From CAVPUA01 sp963708805 (lineage in GTDB: Bacteria; Actinomycetota; Actinomycetes; Mycobacteriales; Jatrophihabitantaceae): a stretch of 64,000 nucleotides of DNA. The DNA lies in contig CAVPUA010000001.1 of assembly GCA_963708805.1 (NCBI GenBank), forward strand, positions 248,001 through 312,000, written 5' to 3'. This document shows positions 11,854 through 22,227 of this stretch, one piece after another. The notes under the pieces are model-generated. The model was not told where the DNA came from. It did not search any database and saw only the letters and a program-made list of their open reading frames with translations. How positions within the stretch are numbered: the stretch's first letter is position 1; the number at the start of each line of letters is the position of its first letter. The position numbers and the translations under genes were made by a program.

Positions 11854-13617
11854 GTGAGAGTCCACAAAGGCACGGCGATGATCGTGGGGGCGACGGTGCT
11901 CGCGCTCGGTCTCGCAGCGTGTTCGAGCAGTAAGTCGAGCGGCAGCGGCGGTAGCTCCGGAAGCAGCTCGAAGCCGACCGGAACGATGATCTTCGGCGAA
12001 GGCTACCGACTTCCCCGAGAACTTCTGCCGCTGATCTCGGCCGGCAACGTGACCTCGGTCGGCGAACATCGAAGGGCGCGTCCTCGACGGTGCGTTCCGG
12101 ATCGCGCCGCACGATCTCCTACCAGCTGGACCCCGACCAGGTCACCGCGCCACCTCCACGCATGGTGGACGGCCAGCAGGTCGTCGACATCAAGATCAAC
12201 CCGAAGGCCGTCTGGGCCGACGGTCAGCCGATCACCGCCGACGACTACATCTTCACCTGGCAGGACGCAGAAGTCGCCGACCCGGCCCAGGGCGGCTGCG
12301 CCGCGCTGCTGAGCACGATCGGCTTCGACCAGATCGAGTCCGGCGACCGCGGTCAGTGACAAGGAAGTGAAGTTCACCTTCATCAAGGACCAGCCGTACG
12401 CGGACTGGCAGGGCCTCTTCTCCGGCCCCAGCGGCATCATTGCTGCTGTCCAAGCACGTCTTCGACAAGGGCAGCCCGACCGCCAACTGCGCCTAGATCA
12501 CGGCCGGCTGGCCGATCGCCGGCGGCATCCCGCTCGGTGCCCAGAACGGCCCGTGGCTGCTGAACGCCCGGACGTCGACGTCGCAAGGACAAGACCGTCA
12601 CGCTCGTCCCGAACCCGAAGTACTGGGGCGCGCAGCCCAAGCTGGCCCGCATCGTCTACGACCAACATCGGGTCGGACTCGGACACGAACGTCAAGGCGC
12701 TGCAGAACAACGAAGTCAACATGATCTACCCGCAGCCGCAGCTCGACCTCGTGGCGAACCTGAAGAAGCTGAGCAACGTCACCACGACGATCAACTTCGG
12801 CGTCGACTTCGAGCACCTCGACTTCAACACGCAGCGACCCGCTGCTGTCGCACAAGGAGGTTCGCGAGGCCATCGCCTACGCGATCGACCGCAAGGCGCT
12901 CGTGGCGGCCACCGTCGGCCAGTTCAGCGACAAGGCGTCGCGTGCTCGGCAACCGCCTGCTGGTGACCAACCAGAACGGTTACGTCGAACAACGGCGGCG
13001 ACTACGACACGCAGGACATCGCCAAGGCCAAGTCGCTGCTCGAGGGCCTCGGCGCGACGAAGGGTTCGGACGGCATCTACTCGCTCGGCGGCAAGGAAGC
13101 TTGCACTTCACGATCATCACCACGCAGAACAACCCGCTGCGTGACACGACCATCCAGCTGATCGAGCAGCAGGTGCAAGGCCGTCGGCATCGGCATCACC
13201 GAGAACGCCGACGCCGACATCTTCGCCGGACAAGACAACCCGGACTCGCTCGACGGCCGAGCGGCTTCCAGATCGCGCTCTTCGCCTGGGTGGCCGGCCG
13301 TCCCTCTCGTCGAACAACCGTCGATCTACCAGTCGCCGGCTGCGCAGGGCGGCGCCCAGGGTCAGAACTACAGCCACGGCGCCGACCCCGTGGTCGACAC
13401 CGACGCTGACAGCAGCTGGCGACCGCCGCCGACACCCAGGCCGAGATCTAGCGCTGGCCAACGCGGCCGACAAGCAGCTGTGGACGCGACATGTTCACCC
13501 TGCCGCTCTACCAGAAGCCGACGCTGCTCGCGTACAACTCGAACTACACAGGGGATCGCCGACAACGCCACGCAGGCCGGTCCGTTGTGGAACAACGACA
13601 CCTTCTGCGTCAAGTAA
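11854..13617 (+). CDS. ABC transporter substrate-binding lipoprotein (family 5, Opp/Dpp or LpqW-like)
   Basis: Extracytoplasmic solute-binding lipoprotein. The signal peptide ends in a lipobox LAAC (VLALGLAACSSSKSSG) and a Ser/Gly linker follows. Family-5 features include FSYQLDPDQV, VWADGQPITADDYIFTWQD, KEVREAIAYAIDRKAL (after correction) and the C-terminal GPLWNNDTFCVK. GTG 11854 follows AGGAGG at 11838-11843. Some ten indels break the frame. Four transporter genes follow in order, so it feeds an Opp-type importer. The place between typA and mshB is that of the mycobacterial lipoprotein LpqW, which lacks permease neighbours. Confidence 0.85.
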
Positions 13618-13640
13618 CACGGCTCGACTCGCGTAGCATG

Positions 13641-13673
13641 GTGCCGGGACTCGTCCACGGCGAGTCTCGGCAC
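13641..13673 (+). terminator. intra-operon hairpin after the binding-protein gene
   Basis: GTGCCGGGACTCG (13641-13653) pairs with CGAGTCTCGGCAC (13661-13673), giving a 13-bp stem with one mismatch and a 7-nt loop, and no T-run. Such hairpins between binding-protein and permease genes often stabilise the upstream mRNA or partly terminate transcription. Confidence 0.6.
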
Positions 13674-13793
13674 CGGCACGTTCGCGCGCTGATGTTCAGC
13701 GATCGGTAGATCCCGCACCGCTCATCCACGCGAACGGACCGCATCGTGCGCATCCCCGATAGGTGCGGCGCCGAGGATGGACGAGGGTCTCCC

Positions 13794-14821
13794 ATGCTGA
13801 TCTTCACCATCCGGCGGCTCATCGGCAGCGTCCTGGTGCTGCTCGCATCGTCGTTCATCGTGTTCATGTTCTGCGCGCGAGTCAATACGACCCGCTGCAA
13901 GCCGTACCGGGCTCGCAACCCGTTGCCGCCGCCGGCGTTCTTCGCCGCAGAAGCGACACCAGTACCGCCTCGACAAGAACATCTGGTCTGCGGTACTGGA
14001 ACTGGCTGAGCCACCTGATCGACTTCGACTGGAACAGCTGGATGTTCATCCGGTTCAACTTCGGCAACGACGTGAACGGCGCGCCCATCTCGTCCCAGCT
14101 CGCCCAGCGCCTCGAGATCACCGCTGCGGCATGATCATCGGCGCGGCGATCCTGGCCGTCGTGATCGCCGTCATCGCCGGCGTCATCTCGGGCGTCCGGC
14201 GCGACAAGCCCATCGACATCGGCGTCACGATCCTGACCTTCATGCTGCTGGCACTGCCGACGTTCTGGTTCGCCGCCGTGATCAAGGAGGCCGCGATCCA
14301 GCTCAACCAGCACGCCGGGCACGCAGTTTCTCCACAATCGGTGACATCGACACCGGGCATCCAGACCTACGGACGTCGCAGGGGAGATCCTGCAACGACG
14401 AGCTCGTGCACCTGATCCTGCCCGATGATCTCGCTGGCCCTGCTGACGACCTCGTCGGCTGGATCCGCTACCAGCGGGCGTCGACGATCGACGTCCTCGA
14501 GGCCGACTACATGCGCCTGGCCCGGGCCAAGGGCGTGCGCTGGCCCGACGGTGATTCGCCGCCACGGCCTGCGCAACGCGCTGATCCCGCTGGTCACCAT
14601 CGTCGCGATCGACGTCGGGGCCCTGTTCGGCGGCGCGATCATCACCGAGCGGGTCTACGTCTGGCACGGCATGGGGGACTTCCTGAACACCGCCCTGCAC
14701 GCCGAGGACACCAACTCGGTCGTCGGCTGGGTCATGGTGTCGGCGATCTTCGTCGTCGATGTTCAACTTCTTCGCCGACCTGCTGTACGCGGTCCTCGAT
14801 CCGCGGATCCGGCTGGCATGA
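13794..14821 (+). CDS. ABC transporter permease (DppB/OppB type), frameshifted
   Basis: Inner-membrane permease of the oligopeptide importer. The N-terminal helix IFTIRRLIGSVLVLLASSFI is typical of OppB. The BPD_transp_1 core contains IGAAILAVVIAVIAGVISGV and, after indel correction, the EAA loop region ADYMRLARAKGVRW...RHGLRNALIPLVT. The end reads FFADLLYAVLDPRIRLA. ATG 13794 was chosen from homology. At least five indels are needed. It is followed by the second permease after 65 bp. Confidence 0.8.
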
Positions 14822-14886
14822 TCGACTCGACTCGAATCCATCAGGCGCAGCGACACCGACGTCGCGACGGGCAAGGAGAGCGGCTC

Positions 14887-15852
14887 ATGACGATTCAGCC
14901 GTCCGAAGATGAAAGCTCGTCGTCCCGACCGGGCCGTACGCCGGAGGATCGACGACGAGTTCGGCGTTCCGTCACGCTCGCAAGGGCGTCAGGCGCTGCG
15001 CGCGGTACTTCCACAGCCCGATCGGCGGTCATCGCGCTGGTGCTGTCTTCGTGTTCATCGTCGCCGCGTCCTACATCGCGCCCGCACTTCTACAGGTGGA
15101 AGTACACGACTGCCGATCTGACGTCCGATCGCGCTGTCGGCGCACCCCGGCCACGCGGCGGCCACATCCTCGGCACCGACGAGACCGGCTTCGACCTGCT
15201 GGCCCGACTGATGCGCGGAACCCAGCGCGACTTCATCATCATCGTCGTGCTCGACCGCGATCACGCTCGTGCTCGGCATCGTCGTCGGGCGCGGTCGCCG
15301 GCTACTTCGGCGCGTTCGCCGACAACCTGCTGATGCGCTTCGTCGACGTCATGCTCACCGTCCCGTCGCTGGTCATCCTGATCATCGCCTGCGACCGAGT
15401 TCAGCTTCGCGCAACGGCGCGCGCGGGCTCGGCGTGATCTTCTGGGCCTGTTCGGCTGGATGGGCCTGAGCCGCCTGGTCCGGGCCCAGTTCCTGTCGCT
15501 GCGCGAGCGGGAGTTCGTCGAGGCGGCGCACGCCATGGGCGCGAGCAACTTCCGCATCATCTTCCGGCACCTGATCCCGAACACGCTCGGCACGATCCTG
15601 GTGTTCGGCACCCTGTTCGCGGCCACGTCGATCGTGGCCGAGACGTCGCTGACCTACCTCGGGTTACGGCGTGCAGCCGCCGGACACGTCGCTGGGCCTG
15701 CTGGTCTCCACGGCGTCGACGCGGCCGACACCCGGCCGTGGCTGTTCTACTACCCGGGCATCCTCATCCTGATCATCGTGCTGGCGGTCAACCTGATCGG
15801 CGAGGGCATCCGCAACGCCTTCGACCCGCGCCACAACCGGGTGCGTGACTGA
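14887..15852 (+). CDS. ABC transporter permease (DppC/OppC type), frameshifted
   Basis: Second permease of the importer. A cytoplasmic Ser/Arg-rich N-terminus precedes the first helix (FIVAASYIAP). The periplasmic signature HILGTDETGFDLLARLMRGT is diagnostic of the OppC group. The EAA loop reads LREREFVEAAHAMGASNFRI with RHLIPNTLGTILVFGT. The end is GEGIRNAFDPRHNRVRD. ATG 14887 follows GGAGAG. Indels lie near 14985, 15050, 15085, 15265, 15395 and 15665. The stop overlaps the next start. Confidence 0.85.
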
Positions 15853-17074
15853 TGACGCGCGACCGAGGTCGAGTCTCGCGCCGGGCCGGACGAGCGGCAC
15901 CGAGGACGTCCTGCTCACCGTCGACAACCTCGACGTCTCGTTCGGCACCGGCGACGGCCGGGTGCAGGCCGTGCGCGGCGTCAGCTACGAGGTCCGTCGC
16001 GGCGAGACGCTCGGCATCGTCGGCGAGTCCGGGCTCGGGCAAGTCGGTGACGTCGCTGGCGGTCATGGGCCTGCTGGCCAAGAACGCCCGCACGACCGGC
16101 TCGGTGCGGTTCCGCGGCACCGAGCTGCTCGGCACCAAGGACAAGGCGATGTCGGCCGTCCGCGGCAAGAAGATCGCGATGATCTTCCAGGACCCGATGA
16201 CGTCGCTCGACCCGGTCTACAAGGTCGGCGCAGCAGATCATGGAGACGCTGCGCGTGCACGACAAGGACCTGTCGAAGAAGGCGGCCAAGGCCCGCGCGG
16301 TCGAGCTGCTCAAGATCGTCGGCATCCCGAACGCCGACGTGCGGGTCGACAACTACCCGCACGAGTTCTCCGGCGGCATGCGCCAGCGCGTCGTCATCGC
16401 GATCGCGATGGCCAACAACCCCGACGTGATCATCGCCGACGAGCCGACGACGGCGCTCGACGTGACCGTGCAGGCCACCGTGCTCGAAGCGATCAAGGCG
16501 GCGCAGGCCGAGACCGGCGCCGCGCTCGTGCTCGATCACCCACGACCTCGGCGTCATCGCCGGCCTGGCCGACCGCGTGCTGGTCATGTACGCCGGTCGC
16601 GCGGTCGAGATCGGCTCGGTCGACGACGTCTTCTACCGGCCGCGGATGCCTTACACGGTCGGGCTTGCTGAACTCGCTGCCGCGGCTGGACGTCGAAGGC
16701 CGCGAGCGGCTGACCCCGATCATCGGCACCCCGCCGTCGCTGCTGAACCCGCCGCCGGGCTGCCCGTTCGCGCCGCGCTGCCCGATGCGCATCGCGCCAG
16801 TGCGACGTCGCCGAGCCCGACGCTCGTCCCGGTCGACGGGCACGACCCGCACTGGGCGGCCTGCATCCGCTCGGGCGAGCTGGTCGGGCAGGACCGCTAC
16901 GAGGCCGGGCAGGTGTTCGAGGAGACGCCGGTCGACTCGACCTGCTGCCGAGTCAGGCGCCAGGCCGAGCTGGCCGCGGACGATCAGCGCTCGAGCCGCC
17001 GACCGTCGATCGCCGGACGATCTGCGCCCGATCGAGCCGACGCGCCGGCAACCGGACAGGAAGGCCCGCAGTGA
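15845..17074 (+). CDS. ABC transporter ATP-binding protein (DppD/OppD type), frameshifted
   Basis: First ATPase of the importer. Walker A is GESGSGKS once the extra G near 16033 is removed. The Q-loop is FQDPMTSLDPV, the signature FSGGMRQRVVIAIAM and Walker B DVIIADEPTTALD. The C-terminal oligopeptide domain carries the Cys cluster PPPGCPFAPRCPMRIAQC that forms an Fe-S site in this subfamily. GTG 15845 gives a continuous N-terminus; ATG 15852 is the alternative. Indels lie near 16231, 16534, 16665, 16799 and 16955. GTGA overlaps the next gene. Confidence 0.85.
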
Positions 17075-18148
17075 GCGCCGCGACGGTCGACCAGAGCCGG
17101 CCGCAGCCGACGCCGCGCCGCGGGGCAGCCGGTGCTCAAGGTCACCGACCTGCGCAAGTACTTCCCGATCCGCAGCCGGATCCTCAAGCGCGACCGTCGG
17201 CAACGTCAAGGCCGTCGACGGCGTCTCGTTCGAGGTCTACGCGGGCGAGACGCTCGGCCTGGTCGGCGAGTCCGGCTGCGGCAAGTCGACCACCGGCCGC
17301 GCGATCCTGAACCTGCAGCCGGCGACGAGCGGCAGCGTGGTCTTCGAGGGGCGCGAGCTGACCGGGCTGTCGCGGGCGACAGATGCGCCCGATCCGGCGC
17401 AACATCCAGCTCGTCTTCCAGGACCCGTACGCGTCGCTCGATCCGCGCATGCAGGTCGAGCGGATCATCGCCGAGCCGCTGGTGATCCACAAGGTGCGCG
17501 TCCGGGCAACGCGCTGCGCCGCCGGGTGCGCGAGCTGATGGCGCTGGTCGGGCTGAACCCGGAGCACGCCTCGCGGTACCCGCACGAGTTCTCCGGCGGC
17601 CAGCGCCAGCGCATCGGCATCGCCCGCTCGCTGGCGCTCGACCCGCGGATGCTGATCCTGGACGAGCCGGTGTCGGCCCTGGACGTCTCGATCCAGGCCG
17701 GCGTGATCAACCTGCTCGACGACCTGCGCGCGCAGCTCGGGCTGAGCTACCTGTTCATCGCGCACGACCTGTCGGTGGTCCGGCACATCTCCGACCGGGT
17801 CGCGGTCATGTACCTCGGCAAGATCGTCGAGATCGCCGCCGACGCTCGAGCTGTTCAAGCGACCGGCCCACCCGTACACCCAGGCGCTGCTGTCGGCGAT
17901 CCCGCTGCCCGATCCGCGGCGCGAGCGCGCAGCGCAAGCGGATCCTGCTCGAAGGCGACCTGCCCAGCCCGGCCAACCCGCCGTCGGGCTGCCGCTTCCG
18001 CACCCGCTGCTTCAAGTTCACCGCGCTCAGCGAGGACCAGAAGGCCAAGTGCATGAACGAGGAGCCGCTGGCCGAGGTGCGCGACATCGGCCACCCGACG
18101 GCCTGCCACTACGCCGAGGTCCAGACCGGTCCTGCTAGGAGCGGTTAG
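17071..18148 (+). CDS. ABC transporter ATP-binding protein (DppF/OppF type), frameshifted
   Basis: Second ATPase of the importer. Walker A is GESGCGKST, the Q-loop FQDPYASLDPR, the signature FSGGQRQRIGIARSLALDPR and Walker B LILDEPVSALD, with the His switch IAHDLSVVRHISDRVAVMY. The C-terminal domain has PSGCRFRTRCFKF. It starts at GTG 17071 within the stop of the preceding gene and ends TAG 18146, five bases before mshB, so mshB probably belongs to the same transcript. Indels lie near 17130, 17195, 17385, 17505, 17848 and 17935. Confidence 0.87.
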
Positions 18149-18152
18149 GGTC

Positions 18153-19064
18153 GTGCGCGTGACCTCGCGCCGGCTGCTGCTCGTCCACGCGCACCCGGAC
18201 GACGAGACGATCGGCACCGGCGCGACGATGGCGCGCTACGCCGCCGAGGGCGCCGCCGTCACGCTGCGTGACCTGCACGCTGGGCGAGCTCGGTGAGGTG
18301 CTGGTCCCCGAGCTGGCCGGCCTGGCGGCCGAGCGCGCCGACCAGCTCGGCGGCTACCGCATCGGCGAGCTGCGCGCGGCGATGCGGGCCCTCGGCGTCA
18401 CCGATCATCGCTTCCTCGGCGGGGCCGGGCGCTGGCGCGACAGCGGCATGATGGGCACGGCGGGCAACGACGATCCGCGCGCCTTCTGGCGGTGCGCCGG
18501 CGACGGCTCGGCGTTCGTCGACGGCCGTCGACCAGGCGGTCGCGGTGATCCGCGAGACGCGACCGCAGGTGCATGATCACCTACGACCGCAACGGCGGCT
18601 ACGGCCACCCCGACCACATCATGGCCCACCGGGTCGCCATGGCCGCGGCCCACCGGGCGGCCGCACTCGGCGGTCGGGGCCGACCCGTGGCCGATCGAGA
18701 AGATCTACTGGACGGCGCTGCCCACGTCCGAGATCCAGCGCGGGATCGACGCGCTTGGCGGCCGACGCCGACTCGACGTTGCGCCGGCGTCGAGCCACGC
18801 CGGACGACCTGCCCTTCGGCAATCCGGACGACGAGGTGACAACGGCCGTCGACGGCGCAGCAGTGGATCGAGGCCAAGCAGGACGCGATGCGGGCGCACG
18901 CGACGCAGATCATCGTCGACGGGACCGTTCTTCGCGTTGTCGAACCTGATCGGACAGCCGGTGCTCGGCACCGAATACTTCCGGCTCGTGAAGGGGGCGC
19001 CGGCGGGCGATCCTCGACGAGCACGGTCGCGAGACCGACCTCTTCGCCGGGGTGGCGGCGATGA
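18153..19064 (+). CDS. mshB: mycothiol biosynthesis deacetylase MshB, frameshifted
   Basis: Zinc PIG-L-family deacetylase that converts GlcNAc-Ins to GlcN-Ins in mycothiol synthesis. Metal motifs are AHPDDETIGTGATMARY near the N-terminus and YGHPDHIMAHRVA. The MshB-specific segment DHRFLGGAGRWRDSGMMGT and the C-terminal ETDLFAGV support the assignment over other LmbE-like enzymes. GTG 18153 starts five bases after the ABC ATPase stop. Indels lie near 18272, 18527, 18570, 18672, 18760, 18862 and 19008. The exact stop is uncertain and probably overlaps the next ATG as ATGA. Confidence 0.88.
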
Positions 19065-19455
19065 ACGGAGGCGGGCGGCTGGGCGCGCGTGGTGCTGTTC
19101 ACGCTGCTCGGGGCGATGTCGGCCGTCCTCGAGATCCTGCTCGTGCCGTTCTACGTCGGCGGGGTGATCTTCCCGATCACGCTGGTGCTGGCCATCGCCG
19201 GCAACGTGTTCCTCGCCCGCGGCCTGCGTTCCCTGGTCGGCTCGATGGGTCTGGCCGCGCTGCCGCTGCTCGCCTGGGTGCTGGTCGTGCTCGTCATGGG
19301 GTTCTTCGCCGACTCGAAGGGCGACGTGTTCCTGCCCGGCTACGGCCAGGGCCAGTACGTCTCGCTCGGCGCTGCCGCTCGTCGGCATCGTCGCCGGGGT
19401 GATGGCGATCTTCGTCGACGCCAAGCCGCGCGAATGGTCGACTACGAGTCGGTGA
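19061..19455 (+). CDS. membrane protein next to mshB (DUF6113-like)
   Basis: Small polytopic membrane protein with about four helices: VVLFTLLGAMSAVLEILLVP, ITLVLAIAGNVFLARGL, LAALPLLAWVLVVLVMGFFA and, after a frame correction near 19375, LVGIVAGVMAIFVDA. A protein of this type follows mshB in many actinobacteria, including the Rv1171 position of Mycobacterium. The ATG at 19061 overlaps the mshB end. Two indels (about 19086 and 19375) break the frame. The function is unknown. The 3' end overlaps the convergent DUF1269 gene by 14 bp. Confidence 0.7.
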
Positions 19456-19981
19456 ACTTGGCCCGGTTGGCCTCGTTCAGCGCCTCCTGGACGGCGTTGA
19501 GCGCAGCCGGCGGCAGGTCGGACTCGACGAGCTGGGCACCGGGGAATCGGGCCAGTTCGAGCTGCAGGTCAGCGATCGAGACGTGACTGACGAGCAGGGC
19601 GAGCGCGGTACGCCCGGGCGGGACGGCCGCGCGCAACTCCTCGACCGTCGAGTCCTTGATGCCGGTGTCGATCAACTTGGCCGCGAGTGCGCCGCCGCCG
19701 GCCGTCGCGGCGCCGACGATCAAGCCCCCGAGTGGACCACCGAACAGCGTGCCGAGCAGCAGTCCCCAGATACCCGCGTTGACCGCGCCCCGCCCCGGGG
19801 TGACGTCAGTGGTCTCGGTGACATGCGCGCTTCCGTCGGCGTCACGGCGCACGATGACGGCGTCGCTCATCTTGATGTGACCGTCCTTCTGCAAGCGGAC
19901 GATCGTCAGCAGCAGTTCCTGCGCCTTGATCGGGTCGTCGACCGAGATGACGAGAAGCTTGCTGTTGTCTGGGTGGGTCAT
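19442..19981 (-). CDS. DUF1269 family protein
   Basis: A 179-residue intact protein of the DUF1269 family. It has an N-terminal alpha/beta region (NSKLLVISVDDPIKAQELLL), a central glycine-rich hydrophobic hairpin (GLLLGTLFGGPLGGLIVGAA) that probably inserts in or associates with the membrane, and a C-terminal region VPPGRTALALLVSHVSIADL. Family members are stress-associated but have no established activity. Its start overlaps the stop of the upstream GNAT gene, so the two are translationally coupled. Confidence 0.85.
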   Translation of the reverse strand: MTHPDNSKLLVISVDDPIKAQELLLTIVRLQKDGHIKMSDAVIVRRDADGSAHVTETTDVTPGRGAVNAGIWGLLLGTLFGGPLGGLIVGAATAGGGALAAKLIDTGIKDSTVEELRAAVPPGRTALALLVSHVSIADLQLELARFPGAQLVESDLPPAALNAVQEALNEANRAKFTDS

Positions 19982-20934
19982 GGGCTAAGACTAGTCACTG
20001 GAGCTGTGCGGTAGCGATAGTCGTGGTGATGCCAGAACCCGGCGTTCAGGTACAGCGACAGCGCCGGTTGGTTGGTCGCCACCACCTGCAGATAGACGCG
20101 TTTCGCGTCGAATCGATCGCGCGCCCGGGCGACCAGCCCGGCCAGCACCGCCCGGCCGAGCCCGCGCCGCCGATGATCGGGGTCGACCTCGACGGCGGTG
20201 ACGCCGACCCAGCCGCTGTCGGTGGCCCCCCGGCCGATCGCGACCGTCCGCCCGTCCTGGCGGACCGACAGGAAGAGCGCCTGGTCGTGACGGGTGATCA
20301 GCTCGACCGCTCCCGCGGGCAGTGCGTCGCGCCCGCGATAGTGATAGGCGGCGAGCCACTGGTCGTCGGGACGGTCGGCGATCTCGTACTCGACGGCGCT
20401 CGTCAGGTCGAGGGCGTCGACCCGGGCGGCGAGGACGTGGACGTCCTCGTCGCCGCCGAAACCCCGCTCGCTCAGGTCGTTGTCGAGGATCCGGCGGGCC
20501 GGCAGCGGCGACTGGATCATCAACGGCAGGCCGCGCGCGGCGTACCAGGCGGTGGCCCGGGCCAGGGTGTCGTCGAGGGACTCCGGGCGCCCCAACGGTA
20601 GAGCCGAGTTGGCCCGGCCGGTGAAACCGCGATCGGCTCGCAACAGCCAGCCGCCGACCTCCTCGGTATCCGCCGCGCGCCAGCCGCGGGCGCAGATGGC
20701 CTCCAGGGCCAGGATCTCGGCGGTGGACGGTGGCGCCTCGCGGGCCAGGGCGACGTGCGTGAGGGGCACCTCGACCGTCCCGGTGCGGGTCTCGACCCGC
20801 GCAGTCTCGCTGTCGAGGTGGAGAAGATCACCAACCACGTCACCGAAGCGGATGCGCCCGGTAGCGTCCCGATCGACGGCGCGCCGAATACTGACTCGCC
20901 GCCCCACCCACTGTTGTCGTAGCACGAACGGCAT
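19978..20934 (-). CDS. GNAT-family N-acetyltransferase
   Basis: A 318-residue acetyltransferase. The N-terminal 90 residues (FVLRQQWVGRRVSIRRAVDR, then RFGDVVGDLLHLDSETARVE) form a small beta-barrel-like domain common in actinobacterial GNATs beside fdxA. The GNAT core is C-terminal, with the acetyl-CoA loop VEVDPDHRRRGLGRAVLAGL followed by VYLQVVATNQPALSLYLNAGF. ATG 20934 is the start suggested by the conserved N-terminus. It is divergent from fdxA across 43 bp. The substrate is unknown. Confidence 0.85.
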   Translation of the reverse strand: MPFVLRQQWVGRRVSIRRAVDRDATGRIRFGDVVGDLLHLDSETARVETRTGTVEVPLTHVALAREAPPSTAEILALEAICARGWRAADTEEVGGWLLRADRGFTGRANSALPLGRPESLDDTLARATAWYAARGLPLMIQSPLPARRILDNDLSERGFGGDEDVHVLAARVDALDLTSAVEYEIADRPDDQWLAAYHYRGRDALPAGAVELITRHDQALFLSVRQDGRTVAIGRGATDSGWVGVTAVEVDPDHRRRGLGRAVLAGLVARARDRFDAKRVYLQVVATNQPALSLYLNAGFWHHHDYRYRTAPVTSLSP

Positions 20935-20977
20935 ACTAAGCACCGACTGAGCGTCGGATCCCAGACGGAGGACAACC

Positions 20978-21307
20978 GTGACGTACGTGATTGCCGAGCC
21001 GTGTGTCGACCTGCTCGACAAGGCCTGCATCGAGGAATGCCCGGTCGACTGCATCTACGAGGGTGGCCGGATGCTCTACATCCACCCCGATGAGTGTGTC
21101 GACTGCGGCGCCTGTGAGCCGGTCTGCCCGGTCGAGGCGATCTTCTACGAGGACGACCTTCCCGAGAAGTGGCGCGACTACACGCAGGCCAATGTCGACT
21201 TCTTCGACGAGCTCGGCTCGCCGGGCGGCGCCTCGAAGGTCGGCAAGACCGACAACGACCCCGCCTTCGTCAAGGCGTTGCCCCCGGTCGAGCACGAAGA
21301 GCACTAG
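20978..21307 (+). CDS. fdxA: 7Fe ferredoxin FdxA
   Basis: A 109-residue electron carrier. The N-terminal cluster ligands are in CVDLLDKACIEECPVDCIYE, a spacing typical of the 3Fe-4S plus 4Fe-4S ferredoxins of actinobacteria. The second set is DECVDCGACEPVCPVEAIF, followed by the acidic C-terminal extension. It starts at GTG 20978 after GGAGGA at 20967-20972. In Mycobacterium and many relatives this gene directly precedes dapC (Rv1177-Rv1178). Here dapC is 16 kb away. Confidence 0.95.
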   Translation: MTYVIAEPCVDLLDKACIEECPVDCIYEGGRMLYIHPDECVDCGACEPVCPVEAIFYEDDLPEKWRDYTQANVDFFDELGSPGGASKVGKTDNDPAFVKALPPVEHEEH

Positions 21308-21414
21308 GAACGCGCTAGCGGGTCGCGTTTGCCACAGCCTTGCCCGTGGGGTGACCTGATTCGGGGCGCGGAAGTGGTCGCTGCGTGGGCAACGCGCCTC
21401 GGAGTGGGCGTCAG

Positions 21415-22227
21415 CTACCGGTACAAGGTTGCGCTGACCGCGGTGGTCGGGGCTGACGACGATTTCCAGTCCTTGCCGCGCGTCCAGGTCCGGTTTGCGT
21501 AGTCGACCGACTGGATGCCCAGGCGGTCGGCGTTGGCGACGAACCACGACGCGGTCGCCCAGCCGGCCCCCGGAACCGCGATCGCGTCCGCGGTCGTCGT
21601 CGGCGGGTTCACCGGCAGGTCCGTGATCAGCGACGCCGACACCTGGGCCGGCGTGGCGACGGTGGTGGGCTTGGGGAACGTGCACGTGATCGAGGCCGGT
21701 GTCGTGCCCATGAACGCGTCGGCCAGCGCCTGGGCCTCCGGCTCGTGCTTGGCGTAGGCGCTGCCGTCGGCCGAGATCTGGACGGCCTGGATCGCGTCGG
21801 CGAGCGGCATGGTCTGCCAGCCGGTCAGCTTCACCAACGCGGTGAGGAAGGCGCCCGTCGCGAAGTGGACGTCGGACAGCTCCTCGATCGAACCCCAGCC
21901 CTGCGACGGTCGCTGCTGCAGCACGCCGACCGAGTCACGGTCGCCGTCGCCCGAGGCGAGGTTGCGCAGCTTGCTCTCCTGCAGACCGGCGGCGATCGTC
22001 AGGACCGCGGCCCGCTCCGGCAGTTGACGGTTGATCACCACACCCACCATCTGCGACGCGACGACCGCCTGCTGAGTGTCGATCTCGTACGAGCCGATCG
22101 TGCACGACTCGCTGCTGGAGGTCGACGTCGACAAGGAGTGCACCAGCGCCCGGGCCCCCACAACCACGCCGACGACCACGAGCGCGATCACGACGACCGC
22201 GGCGGCGATCCGCCGTCCGGTCGACAT
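21415..22227 (-). CDS. membrane-anchored lytic-transglycosylase-like protein
   Basis: A 270-residue protein with one N-terminal transmembrane anchor (IAAAVVVIALVVVGVVVGA). The extracytoplasmic domain contains ERAAVLTIAAGLQESKLRNL and GVLQQRPSQGWG, a catalytic-Glu/QQRPS pattern seen in goose-lysozyme or SLT-like actinobacterial proteins. Homologues beside dapD are often mislabelled heavy-metal transporters. The C-terminal part (WATASWFVANADRLGIQSVD) is a conserved tail. Its start overlaps the dapD stop as TGATG, so it is coupled to dapD, which fits a cell-wall role. Confidence 0.7.
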   Translation of the reverse strand: MSTGRRIAAAVVVIALVVVGVVVGARALVHSLSTSTSSSESCTIGSYEIDTQQAVVASQMVGVVINRQLPERAAVLTIAAGLQESKLRNLASGDGDRDSVGVLQQRPSQGWGSIEELSDVHFATGAFLTALVKLTGWQTMPLADAIQAVQISADGSAYAKHEPEAQALADAFMGTTPASITCTFPKPTTVATPAQVSASLITDLPVNPPTTTADAIAVPGAGWATASWFVANADRLGIQSVDYANRTWTRGKDWKSSSAPTTAVSATLYR

